Below are positions 16,430-24,160 of a stretch of DNA of 64,000 nt, piece by piece. Source of the DNA: Siphonobacter sp048595215. Lineage in GTDB: Bacteria; Bacteroidota; Bacteroidia; Cytophagales; Spirosomataceae. The DNA is taken from assembly GCF_048595215.1 (NCBI RefSeq), contig NZ_JBMDWJ010000197.1:11889-75888 (forward strand), given 5' to 3'. The translations under genes were made by a program, and so were the position numbers. Position 1 is the stretch's first letter. Each line of letters begins with the position of its first letter. Below the pieces are notes generated by a model that saw nothing but the letters and a program-made list of their open reading frames with translations, made no database searches and was not told the DNA's origin.

Positions 16430-16644
16430 ACAGAAAAAGTTGATTTTAGCTTTAACCTACACTAATTTTAGAAAACTACCAAATAGCTAAACCATGAATT
16501 GAAGGGAAGCATTCCGCCTAAAGTAAAGAGAATGGTGCGAAAGAATAAAAAAATAGGAGGATGCTGGGAACTATTCATAAAAAAGACAATAGACCGTATA
16601 AAAATGATCCTCGGAACCAGTACCTTCGGCCCGCGTATTTTTTC

Positions 16645-16652
16645 TATTTTTG
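16645..16652 (+). promoter_or_regulatory. -7 element of galE (TATTTTTG)
   Basis: Exact TAnnTTTG match 34 bp upstream of the galE ATG. The -33 box is not distinct. Confidence 0.5.
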
Positions 16653-16685
16653 GGGCTTAATTGAAAGATTTCTAACCCTTACTTC

Positions 16686-17696
16686 ATGAATATCCTAGTC
16701 ACCGGCGGAGCCGGATTCATTGGTTCCCATACTGTTGTAGAGCTGATCGGAGCCGGATTTGAACCTATCATTCTGGATGATTTCTCTAATTCCCAAGAAA
16801 AAGTACTCGATCGACTCGAATCGATTCTGGGAAGAAAAGTGAAATACTACAACGCTAATTGTAACGATGCGGCGTTGCTGACTAAGATTTTTAAGGAAGA
16901 TAACATTGAGGGGGTTATCCACTTTGCGGCTAGCAAGGCCGTTGGTGAATCCGTTGAAAAACCCCTGTTATACTATCGGAACAACATCGCGGCTCTGGTC
17001 ACCTTGCTGGAAGCAATGATTGCCAATGGGGTGTCGAACTTTGTATTTTCCTCCTCCTGTACGGTATATGGTCAGCCCGAAGTAATTCCGGTAACGGAAG
17101 AAACGCCCGTATTACCTGCCGCCTCTCCGTACGGAAATACCAAGCAGGTAGGTGAAGAAATCATTCGCGATACGGTAGCGGCTAAACCGGGTCTGAAAGC
17201 TCTGGCTCTGCGGTACTTCAACCCCGTAGGTGCTCACGAATCGGCCCTGATTGGCGAATTGCCCATCGGCGTACCGGCGAACTTGGTGCCTTACGTAACG
17301 CAAACCGCTGCGGGCATTCGTCAAAAACTGATGGTATTTGGTAAGGATTACGATACCCCCGATGGAACCTGTATTCGTGACTTCATTCACGTAGTGGATC
17401 TGGCCAAAGCTCACGTGAAGGCCCTGGAATTGCTGGTGAACGAAGCAGAAACAAATTATTACGACTTTTTTAACATCGGTACGGGCACGGGTACGAGCGT
17501 TCAGGAGTTGATCGATACGTTTGAACGCGTAACCAACGTGAAGCTCAATTACGAATTTGCCCCCCGCCGGGCCGGAGATATTATGGAGATTTACGCCGAC
17601 GTGAGTAAATCGACCGAAAAACTGGGCTGGAAAGCCGAAAAAACACTGGATGAAGCGTTAGCAGACGCGTGGCGTTGGCAATTAACTTTAAAGTAA
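16686..17696 (+). CDS. galE: UDP-glucose 4-epimerase
   Basis: 336 residues, full length for the family. The NAD Rossmann motif TGGAGFIG begins at residue 6; Ser124 (SSSCTVYG), Tyr149 and Lys153 (SPYGNTK) occupy the catalytic positions known from the E. coli enzyme. C-terminal ALRYFNPVGAHESALIGE is the usual sugar-binding segment. It interconverts UDP-glucose and UDP-galactose in the cytoplasm, for galactose use and for surface polysaccharide precursors. It is followed after 34 bp by rfbB, and so likely belongs to one operon of nucleotide-sugar enzymes. Confidence 0.95.
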   Translation: MNILVTGGAGFIGSHTVVELIGAGFEPIILDDFSNSQEKVLDRLESILGRKVKYYNANCNDAALLTKIFKEDNIEGVIHFAASKAVGESVEKPLLYYRNNIAALVTLLEAMIANGVSNFVFSSSCTVYGQPEVIPVTEETPVLPAASPYGNTKQVGEEIIRDTVAAKPGLKALALRYFNPVGAHESALIGELPIGVPANLVPYVTQTAAGIRQKLMVFGKDYDTPDGTCIRDFIHVVDLAKAHVKALELLVNEAETNYYDFFNIGTGTGTSVQELIDTFERVTNVKLNYEFAPRRAGDIMEIYADVSKSTEKLGWKAEKTLDEALADAWRWQLTLK

Positions 17697-17730
17697 TCGA
17701 ATCCAATCTTCATCCTACATTGAAATCCCT

Positions 17731-18789
17731 ATGAAGAAGTTATTAATTACGGGCGGAGCGGGCTTCATCGGTTCGCATGTGGTGCGTCGGTTTGTAACCG
17801 AGTACAAGGACGTCTATCAGGTTTTTAACCTGGATGCGTTGACTTACGCCGGCAACCTGGCCAACCTCAAAGACCTGGCCTCAGCTCCCAACTATACCTT
17901 TGTCAAAGGTGACATCCGCGATGCTGAATTCCTGGATCAGCTCTTTTCGGAGCACGACTTTCACGGCGTGATTCACCTGGCGGCCGAAAGCCACGTCGAC
18001 CGCTCGATCACCGATCCCATGGCCTTCGTTTTGACCAACGTCATCGGTACAGTGAATCTGTTGAACGCGGCCAAGAAAGCCTGGAAAGACGACTATTCGC
18101 GGCATTTGTTCTACCACGTTTCCACCGACGAAGTCTACGGGGAGCTACACAACCCCGAAGAGTTTTTCCTGGAGACAACCCCTTACGATCCGCGTTCGCC
18201 GTATTCGGCTTCCAAGGCTTCTTCGGATCACTTCGTACGGGCCTACGGTAATACCTACGGCATTCCTTTCGTCTTGACCAACTGCTCGAATAACTACGGT
18301 CCTAATCACTTTCCCGAGAAGCTGATTCCGTTGATGATTCACAACATCCTGCATAACAAACCCCTACCCGTTTACGGCAAGGGGGAAAACGTGCGGGATT
18401 GGCTGTTCGTCAAGGATCACGCTCGGGCCATTGATGTGGTCTTCCATCAGGGCAAGCCGGGTGAAACCTACAACATCGGCGGCTTTAACGAATGGAAAAA
18501 CATTGATCTGGTGCACCTGCTGTGCGAGATCATGGATGACCAGTTGGGTCGCCCCGCGGGTACTTCCAAAGGGCTCATCACGTATGTGACGGACCGGGCG
18601 GGCCATGACCTTCGCTACGCCATCGACGCTCATAAAATCATGCATGAGCTGGGCTGGCAGCCTTCGGTGACCTTCGAAGAAGGACTGGCTCAGACGGTAG
18701 CCTGGTATCTCTCCAATACGGAGTGGCTGGAAGAAGTTACCTCAGGTAGCTACCAGAAGTACTACGACAGCATGTACGCTCAGCGATAA
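17731..18789 (+). CDS. rfbB: dTDP-glucose 4,6-dehydratase
   Basis: 352 residues of the extended SDR family. TGGAGFIGSH starts the NAD fold, HVSTDEVYG gives the catalytic Thr132-Asp133-Glu134, and YSASKASSDH gives Tyr158 and Lys162. AESHVDRSI and NNYGPNHFPEKLIP complete the signature that separates RmlB from other epimerases. It oxidises, dehydrates and reduces dTDP-glucose to dTDP-4-keto-6-deoxyglucose, the common precursor of rhamnose and of 3-amino sugars. rfbC and rfbD are not next to it; the FdtA/FdtB pair at the left edge offers an outlet. By eye, codons end in C or G more often than in neighbours. Confidence 0.96.
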   Translation: MKKLLITGGAGFIGSHVVRRFVTEYKDVYQVFNLDALTYAGNLANLKDLASAPNYTFVKGDIRDAEFLDQLFSEHDFHGVIHLAAESHVDRSITDPMAFVLTNVIGTVNLLNAAKKAWKDDYSRHLFYHVSTDEVYGELHNPEEFFLETTPYDPRSPYSASKASSDHFVRAYGNTYGIPFVLTNCSNNYGPNHFPEKLIPLMIHNILHNKPLPVYGKGENVRDWLFVKDHARAIDVVFHQGKPGETYNIGGFNEWKNIDLVHLLCEIMDDQLGRPAGTSKGLITYVTDRAGHDLRYAIDAHKIMHELGWQPSVTFEEGLAQTVAWYLSNTEWLEEVTSGSYQKYYDSMYAQR

Positions 18790-18802
18790 GCTAGCTGGGC
18801 AA

Positions 18803-18863
18803 TCCCTCATCGCATGAGGGAATACAAGCAAACTACCGAAGTGCTTACTTATTCCCTCATGCG
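18803..18863 (+). promoter_or_regulatory. Alternative-pairing leader between rfbB and rfbA
   Basis: TCCCTCAT (18803-18810), ATGAGGGA (18814-18821) and TTCCCTCAT (18852-18860 region) form two mutually exclusive hairpins: a tight one (18803-18821) and a 14-bp one (18811-18824 with 18850-18863). No T-run follows, so it is not a plain terminator. It may set differential stability or attenuate rfbA. Confidence 0.5.
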
Positions 18864-18891
18864 ATCCTTCACACATTGACTTCCTAAACAG

Positions 18892-19752
18892 ATGAAAGGA
18901 ATTATTTTGGCCGGCGGCTCGGGCACGCGGTTGCACCCCCTGACGCTGGCGGTCTCCAAACAATTGATGCCGGTGTACGACAAGCCGATGATCTACTATC
19001 CGCTGTCGATTCTGATGCTGGCGGGTATTCGCGAGATCCTCATTATTTCCACGCCCCACGATCTGCCGCACTTTGAGAAGCTCTTGGGCGATGGGAGCCG
19101 GCTGGGCTGTGAGTTTAGCTACGCCGTGCAGCCGAGTCCGGATGGACTGGCTCAGGCCTTCATCATCGGTGAAGCGTTTATTGGCAATGATAAAGTAGCC
19201 CTGATTCTGGGGGATAACATTTTCTACGGCTCGGGTCTGTCGAAGCTTTTGCAGGCCAACAACGATCCCGAGGGTGGGGTAGTATATGCCTATCAGGTGC
19301 ACGATCCCGAGCGGTACGGGGTGGTGGAATTCGACGAGGACTTCAACGTGCTCAGCATCGAAGAAAAGCCCGAGCAGCCCAAGTCCAACTACGCCGTACC
19401 GGGCTTGTACTTCTATGATAACGACGTCGTGGCGATTGCCAAGGCCATTGAGCCGAGTCCGCGGGGTGAATTGGAGATTACCGACATCAACCGGGTGTAC
19501 CTGGAAAGAGGCCAGCTGAAAGTAGGCGTACTGGACCGGGGCACGGCCTGGCTGGATACGGGCACGTTTCAGTCGTTGATGCAGGCGGGACAGTTTGTGG
19601 AGGTGATTGAAGAGCGGCAGGGTCTGAAGATCGGCTGTATTGAAGAGGTGGCCTACCGTATGGGCTTCATCGACAAGCAGCAGTTGGAGGCCGTGGCTAA
19701 GCCCCTCGTCAAGAGTGGCTACGGCAAGTACCTCCTTAACTTGGTGAAGTAA
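18892..19752 (+). CDS. rfbA: glucose-1-phosphate thymidylyltransferase
   Basis: 286 residues. MKGIILAGGSGTRLHPLT is the nucleotide-binding signature, KQLMPVYDKPMIYYPLS holds the catalytic lysine and substrate contacts, and ILGDNIFYG contains the metal-binding Asp. It joins dTTP and glucose-1-phosphate to dTDP-glucose, the substrate of RfbB encoded just upstream (102 bp gap with hairpins). Length fits the short RmlA type. Synonymous sites look GC-rich as in rfbB. The gene ends at a clear terminator that abuts the next start codon. Confidence 0.96.
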   Translation: MKGIILAGGSGTRLHPLTLAVSKQLMPVYDKPMIYYPLSILMLAGIREILIISTPHDLPHFEKLLGDGSRLGCEFSYAVQPSPDGLAQAFIIGEAFIGNDKVALILGDNIFYGSGLSKLLQANNDPEGGVVYAYQVHDPERYGVVEFDEDFNVLSIEEKPEQPKSNYAVPGLYFYDNDVVAIAKAIEPSPRGELEITDINRVYLERGQLKVGVLDRGTAWLDTGTFQSLMQAGQFVEVIEERQGLKIGCIEEVAYRMGFIDKQQLEAVAKPLVKSGYGKYLLNLVK

Positions 19753-19773
19753 TTCAGGTTTTCGTATTTTAGT

Positions 19774-19801
19774 AGCCCGCCTCATCCAGGCGGGCTTTTT
19801 C
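19774..19801 (+). terminator. Terminator of rfbA
   Basis: AGCCCGCC (19774-19781) pairs with GGCGGGCT (19789-19796) across a 7-base loop and runs into TTTTT. The start codon of the AraC gene is at 19803, directly after the T-run. Confidence 0.88.
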
Positions 19802-19802
19802 T

Positions 19803-20987
19803 ATGCCCCAACTGAGTCCCCGTATCGATTGGTTTGCAATCCTGATTTTGCTTGGCATCATTCAGGGATGCTTTCTGACGTATTTTTTTCTTACCCACAG
19901 TAAAGGAAAACAGTTGCCCAACCGTTTTCTAGGCTTTGCTCTGGTTTGCATGACGCTCCTCATGGGCGACGTATGGCTGGGCTATACCAATTACATGGTG
20001 CAGGTATTAGGGCTGGTGGACTCAACCGAGCCGGCCAATCTGGCCTTGTTTCCTTGCCTTTACCTGTATTTCAGAATTAGTCTTCGGAAAAGCTGGGACG
20101 CTCGGGAAGTATGGCATTTTCTGCCGGCTGTCCTGTATTTCCTGTACATGGCCCTTCTGTACTACCCGCAACCGCTAAGCCTGAAGTACGGAGCTTTCTT
20201 AGGAGCGTTTCATCCAGAAATTCCACCCCCACCTTTTGAGTCGTACGGCGAACGCTGGATGTTCTGGCCTAAGTGGCACATCAATGAATTTACGGGAATC
20301 AGTATGCTGATTTACCTGGTACTCACCTGGCGAGAAGTGGTATTGGCTTTTCAACGCATACAGGTCCGTTTCTGGGGAAGTCAACCGACGGATTTGATCT
20401 GGTTCCGAAATTTGCAGATTCACCTGACCTTTATCACGATTATATACCTGATTACGCGTGCGACCTTTGAAAGCGACCTGGGCGATCACCTGGTGGTGGC
20501 TCACATGGCGTTTATCATCTACGTGACGAGCTTCAGTATTATTCGCCAGTCTGGTTTTTTCCGGGTGGAACCCGCCACGCCAACCGGGCAGGTGCGGAAG
20601 TACGAGAAATCTTCCCTAACACCCGAATTAGAAAATCGTACGCTGGAAAAACTACAGCAAGTCTTACGCGAAGAAAAACCTCAGTTAGATTCGACTTGCT
20701 CCTTACCCGGACTGGCTCAGCGGCTGGGTGTATCGACGCATCATCTTTCCCAGGTACTCAACGACACTTTGGAGCTTAGCTTTTTTGAACTGCTGGCTAA
20801 ATACCGAATTGAAGAAGCCCGGCAATTACTGGCTGCTCCGGAAAATGCTCACCTAAAAATTGAGGAAATCGCCGAACGTGTGGGCTACAACTCAAAATCA
20901 GCCTTTAACGCCGCCTTTAAACGCGAAACCGGGCAAACCCCTTCCGTATTTCGGAGTGCGTCCTTATCGGCGGGTACGTCGTCCTGA
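19803..20987 (+). CDS. AraC-family regulator with membrane-embedded N-terminal domain
   Basis: 394 residues. The first 250 form about seven hydrophobic segments (ILILLGIIQGCFLTYFFLTHS onward), a membrane sensor seen in many Bacteroidota AraC proteins. The C-terminal 110 residues hold two helix-turn-helix units: CSLPGLAQRLGVSTHHLSQVLND and IEEIAERVGYNSKSAFNAAFKRETGQTPSVFR, the latter the classic AraC signature. The regulator probably links a membrane or external signal to DNA binding. Its ATG lies right after the rfbA terminator T-run, leaving no ribosome site of its own unless a later start is used. The acyltransferase gene 61 bp downstream is the most obvious target. Confidence 0.88.
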   Translation: MPQLSPRIDWFAILILLGIIQGCFLTYFFLTHSKGKQLPNRFLGFALVCMTLLMGDVWLGYTNYMVQVLGLVDSTEPANLALFPCLYLYFRISLRKSWDAREVWHFLPAVLYFLYMALLYYPQPLSLKYGAFLGAFHPEIPPPPFESYGERWMFWPKWHINEFTGISMLIYLVLTWREVVLAFQRIQVRFWGSQPTDLIWFRNLQIHLTFITIIYLITRATFESDLGDHLVVAHMAFIIYVTSFSIIRQSGFFRVEPATPTGQVRKYEKSSLTPELENRTLEKLQQVLREEKPQLDSTCSLPGLAQRLGVSTHHLSQVLNDTLELSFFELLAKYRIEEARQLLAAPENAHLKIEEIAERVGYNSKSAFNAAFKRETGQTPSVFRSASLSAGTSS

Positions 20988-21048
20988 TGCGTACGGTCGT
21001 TGAACAGTACTGAAAACGAGCACTTTTGGGTATTCAAATCAAATACTC

Positions 21049-22221
21049 ATGAAATCCACTCGTCGTTACGACCTTGACTGGCTTCGCGTACTAGCCTTCG
21101 GTTTACTTATCTTTTTTCATGCGGGAATGTTCTTCAATTACTGGGGGTGGCACGTCAAAAACAACGTTCAGACGCACCTCATTGAATATCCCATGCGGTT
21201 CTCGAGTGCCTGGCGGATGGCCTTATTATTCATGATCTCTGGGATGGGGGTATACTGGGCTTTAGGGCGACGATCCGCGGGAGAATTTATCGGCGAACGA
21301 ACCAAACGGATCTTTCTGCCGCTGGTCTTTGGTATGTTCGTCATTGTACCACCGCAAATTTTTTACGAACGACTTCAGCAGGGAGCCAGCTTTTCATACA
21401 GCGAATTTTATAAGACAGTCTTCGATTTTCAGCCCTATCCCAAAGGCAGTTTCAGCTGGCATCACTTATGGTATCTGATCTATCTGTTCTCGTACTCACT
21501 CATTGGGCTCCCCATTCTACTGTATCTGCGTAAACCTGCGGGACAGCGAGTAACGGCTAAGCTGGCTTCATTTTTCAGTAACCCGATCTGGTTGTTGGTA
21601 CTACCTACCGTCTGGCACTGGTTAGCGGATTTTTTATTAGAGGAACGTTTTCCCACCACGAATGCTCTGGTAAACGACTGGCGGCAACACTGGCATTACT
21701 TTACGCTTTTTCTGACGGGATATGTGTTTTGTACGCAGCAACAATTCTGGGATACGCTGGCTCGGTACCGTTTCTTAACGCTTGGGTTGATGGTAGTGAC
21801 GACTACGATCTTATACGCCTTCTTCTGGATTGATCAGCCTAAGCTGGAAGGCTGGAATTATGAAGCCTATGCTCTTTTTCGAACTTTCAATGCCTGGACT
21901 TGCTTACTAACCATCTTTGGTAACGCCTACTGCTACCTCAACTTCAACAATCGATTCCTGGCCTACGCCAATGAAGCGGTTTATCCCTTCTATATTTTGC
22001 ATCAAACGATCACAGTAGCTGCTGGTTACTATCTGGCTCCGCTGCTCATCGATTGGCCCGTAAAGTTTATTCTCTTGGCCGCAATTACGTTTTTCGGTTG
22101 CTGGATTTTATACCACTTTATCATTCGGCACTTTGCATTTACCCGGTTGGTATTTGGAATGAAGCCGAAGGTGACGCGTATCCCGGCAGTAATCGAAAGC
22201 CCTAATGCCAAAAGCGTATAA
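21049..22221 (+). CDS. acyltransferase 3 family membrane protein (OpgC/MdoC-like)
   Basis: 390 residues with about ten membrane helices. The N-terminus RRYDLDWLRVLAFGLLIFFHAGMFF has the family pattern LDWLR...FFH, with the His thought to be catalytic; WRMALLFMISGMGVYWAL and SFSWHHLWYLIYLF follow. Family members transfer acyl groups, such as succinyl or acetyl, to periplasmic glucans or surface carbohydrates. It is preceded by the AraC gene and ends before a 20-bp hairpin. The substrate is unknown. Confidence 0.87.
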   Translation: MKSTRRYDLDWLRVLAFGLLIFFHAGMFFNYWGWHVKNNVQTHLIEYPMRFSSAWRMALLFMISGMGVYWALGRRSAGEFIGERTKRIFLPLVFGMFVIVPPQIFYERLQQGASFSYSEFYKTVFDFQPYPKGSFSWHHLWYLIYLFSYSLIGLPILLYLRKPAGQRVTAKLASFFSNPIWLLVLPTVWHWLADFLLEERFPTTNALVNDWRQHWHYFTLFLTGYVFCTQQQFWDTLARYRFLTLGLMVVTTTILYAFFWIDQPKLEGWNYEAYALFRTFNAWTCLLTIFGNAYCYLNFNNRFLAYANEAVYPFYILHQTITVAAGYYLAPLLIDWPVKFILLAAITFFGCWILYHFIIRHFAFTRLVFGMKPKVTRIPAVIESPNAKSV

Positions 22222-22239
22222 TAGATCTGGTTATGGGTA

Positions 22240-22283
22240 TACATGAAAGAGGAGAGCTTATCAAAGCTCTCCTCTTTCATGTA
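22240..22283. terminator. 20-bp perfect hairpin between convergent genes
   Basis: Arms 22240-22259 and 22264-22283 (TACATGAAAGAGGAGAGCTT and complement) are perfect with a 4-base loop. Neither strand has a following T-run, so termination would be by an atypical route, or the hairpin protects 3' ends. It lies between the acyltransferase and the minus-strand small gene. Confidence 0.7.
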
Positions 22284-22295
22284 TGCTAAGCTATA

Positions 22296-22574
22296 CTACG
22301 ATACGGTATCCTCAGCGGGTACCAAGTTATTGTCTTTACTAAACTGATCGGTTCGGTCTGAAAATTCGGTATGTACAGCCGTTACCGCGTCGAGTGTTTC
22401 GGACATTTTAGTAAACAAATCCGAAACGCCGTCCTCTAGCGTTTTATCGTTCAATTCAATATTTTCAACTTCAATTTGACCGATCTTTTTGAGTACAGCT
22501 GTTTGGCTATTGCGAAGGTCGTCTAACTCACGAACGATCTTTTCCATTAATTCAAACTTTGCCAGTTTGTCCAT
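22296..22574 (-). CDS. small coiled-coil protein, function unknown
   Basis: 92 residues, acidic, without membrane segment. Heptad-like spacing in KIVRELDDLRNSQTAVLKKIGQIEVENIELND suggests a coiled coil through most of the length, followed by a looser tail. I recognise no family. The reading frame is clean, starts at an ATG, and ends near the hairpin of the convergent acyltransferase gene, so it is likely a real gene. Confidence 0.6.
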   Translation of the reverse strand: MDKLAKFELMEKIVRELDDLRNSQTAVLKKIGQIEVENIELNDKTLEDGVSDLFTKMSETLDAVTAVHTEFSDRTDQFSKDNNLVPAEDTVS

Positions 22575-22735
22575 AAGGCATTTTCGTTGGTATGAGTCAT
22601 ACCTAGTTAAACCATCGTGCCAGCAATAGAGCTTGAGGACAAAAGATTGATTTCTAGTAATTTATGTTGTGGAGTTCCTTGTGAAAAGATAAAAATGTAG
22701 ACAACTAACCTCAAAACGTACGAAAAATCGCCCAC

Positions 22736-22766
22736 AAAAAAAGGCCGGGATTTAGCCCCGGCCTTT
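22736..22766 (-). terminator. Terminator of the 136-residue exported protein gene
   Basis: AAAGGCCGGG (22740-22749) and CCCGGCCTTT (22757-22766), loop ATTTAGC; minus strand continues with a long T-run. It directly follows the stop at 22769. Confidence 0.88.
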
Positions 22767-22768
22767 GG

Positions 22769-23179
22769 TTATTCATTTCCAACGTTAATATCATTGGTAT
22801 CTTTCTTACTTCGACTAAGCTGATCGTTCGGATTAACAATTGAGGGTCGTCCCATCTTGTAATTCCTTGGCGACTGACTGGGATCCGTAGTAGCGTATCC
22901 CGTAACTGGAGGAGCCGGAATATTCAGTTTACCGTTGGTATTGTAAGGACGCTGGACTTTATAGTTTGCCGTCGATTGTAATCCGATGTTCTCACGTACT
23001 GAGCCATCCCGTTGGATGCTCACCCCTGACTCGGCATTCTGTATTTGTCTAGCTACAGCTGCTTTATTGGCGTGCTTATAGTTATGCGTAGAATAGCCGT
23101 GGTCTAAACGGGGTTTGGTCTGGGCAAAAGCTACGCTGACCAGTCCGGCCAGAATAGCGGTCATTATATAGCGTTTCAT
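22769..23179 (-). CDS. small exported protein, function unknown
   Basis: 136 residues. MKRYIMTAILAGLVSVAFAQ is a clear signal peptide. The mature part is polar and low in hydrophobic residues, with repeats of short Asn, Tyr and Pro motifs (TANYKVQRPYNTNGKLNIPAPP, YKMGRPSIVNPNDQ), suggesting disorder or an adhesive periplasmic role. No family recognised. A promoter element (23252-23259) and an 8-bp hairpin (23205-23232) lie in its leader, and a strong terminator follows. Confidence 0.65.
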   Translation of the reverse strand: MKRYIMTAILAGLVSVAFAQTKPRLDHGYSTHNYKHANKAAVARQIQNAESGVSIQRDGSVRENIGLQSTANYKVQRPYNTNGKLNIPAPPVTGYATTDPSQSPRNYKMGRPSIVNPNDQLSRSKKDTNDINVGNE

Positions 23180-23251
23180 GACTTGTTGCAGTTAAAACTA
23201 ATTCAATGGTACTGAAAAAAAGATGTACCATTTTCGAGGATGGCCTCTAAA

Positions 23252-23281
23252 CAAAGATAGTAAATTAATTAGAATTTTCAC
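23252..23281 (-). promoter_or_regulatory. Promoter of the 136-residue exported protein gene
   Basis: TATCTTTG on the minus strand (23259-23252) with a GTG in place of TTG at 23281-23279, exactly 19 bp upstream. The leader is about 70 nt. Confidence 0.5.
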
Positions 23282-23652
23282 AGTAATTTCCAGATAATAT
23301 AGGATTATACCGCGAAAAAGAAACGTTTGTTTTTGTATGCGTTACAAGGATTTACTTTGGATTTTGTTCATTCGAACTTCAATTTTGAACTGATTTTACG
23401 CGAAAAATGAAATTTTCGTAAAAAACAAGTTTCATAAATCCTTTTACAAAGAGATCTAAAAAATTTAATTCAGATTTAAGTTTTAGTGAATTCTAATACA
23501 ATTCTAACCACTTTCTAATCTGTAACGAGCTGATAATGAGGAAATATGTCCCTTGGGGCGGGCTGAAAATTCTACGATTTGCAGCAAGGTTTGCGAAGTT
23601 TTGGAAAAGTTAATTGCCTACCTTCGCAGTCTCAACTAATCAGTACGAAGCA
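23282..23652. other. AT-rich intergenic gap
   Basis: Between two divergent promoters. It holds very AT-rich sequence with no coding potential. Close to its right end TACCTTCG (23630-23637 region) may be a -7 box for the cyclophilin gene with one mismatch to TAnnTTTG. Confidence 0.45.
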
Positions 23653-24096
23653 ATGGTAAAAGCCGAAATGCTTACCGATAAGGGTACAATGGTGATTGAA
23701 CTCTTCGAAAAAGAGACGCCCATTACGGTAAAAAACTTTATCGATTTATCAGAAAAAGGATTCTATAACGGTGTAAAATTCCACCGCGTAATCCCTAATT
23801 TCATGGTTCAGGGTGGCGATCCTACCGGTACCGGTGCGGGTGGTCCGGGTTATACGATTCCCTGCGAAACGAAAGCCGAACGTCAGCGTCACGATCGTGG
23901 CGTCTTGTCAATGGCTCACCGGGGCCCCAATACGGGCGGTAGCCAGTTTTTCATCTGCCACAACCGTTCGAACACGGCTCACCTCGATGGCGTGCACACG
24001 GCTTTTGGTCAGGTGATTGAAGGATTGGACATCGTGGATGACATCCGTCAGGGAGATACGATTCAGTCCGTGAAGATTGTTCGTGACGACGCGTAA
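23653..24096 (+). CDS. peptidyl-prolyl cis-trans isomerase, cyclophilin type
   Basis: 147 residues from the ATG at 23653. An upstream TTG-initiated frame exists but adds no conserved sequence and would cover a promoter-like element. Motifs: FHRVIPNFMVQGGDPTGTG (catalytic Arg and Phe region), SMAHRGPNTGGSQFFI and HLDGVHTAFGQV, all standard for cyclophilins. No signal peptide, so it acts in the cytoplasm in protein folding. Monocistronic, ending in a bidirectional terminator. Confidence 0.93.
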   Translation: MVKAEMLTDKGTMVIELFEKETPITVKNFIDLSEKGFYNGVKFHRVIPNFMVQGGDPTGTGAGGPGYTIPCETKAERQRHDRGVLSMAHRGPNTGGSQFFICHNRSNTAHLDGVHTAFGQVIEGLDIVDDIRQGDTIQSVKIVRDDA

Positions 24097-24118
24097 GGCG
24101 TAGCATACGACCTAAAGC

Positions 24119-24160
24119 AAAAGACCGAATGGTGTGAAGCCATTCGGTCTTTTCTTTTTT
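24119..24160. terminator. Terminator after the cyclophilin gene
   Basis: AAGACCGAATGG (24121-24132) pairs with CCATTCGGTCTT (24140-24151), loop TGTGAAG, then TTCTTTTTT. It separates the convergent cyclophilin and S9 peptidase genes. Confidence 0.85.

Noticed and set aside
18742..19785. 347-codon open frame on the minus strand opposite rfbA
   Set aside because: It is antisense to a clearly coding rfbA; composition is rich in His, Gln, Arg and Val as expected for a shadow frame, and no family motif is seen.
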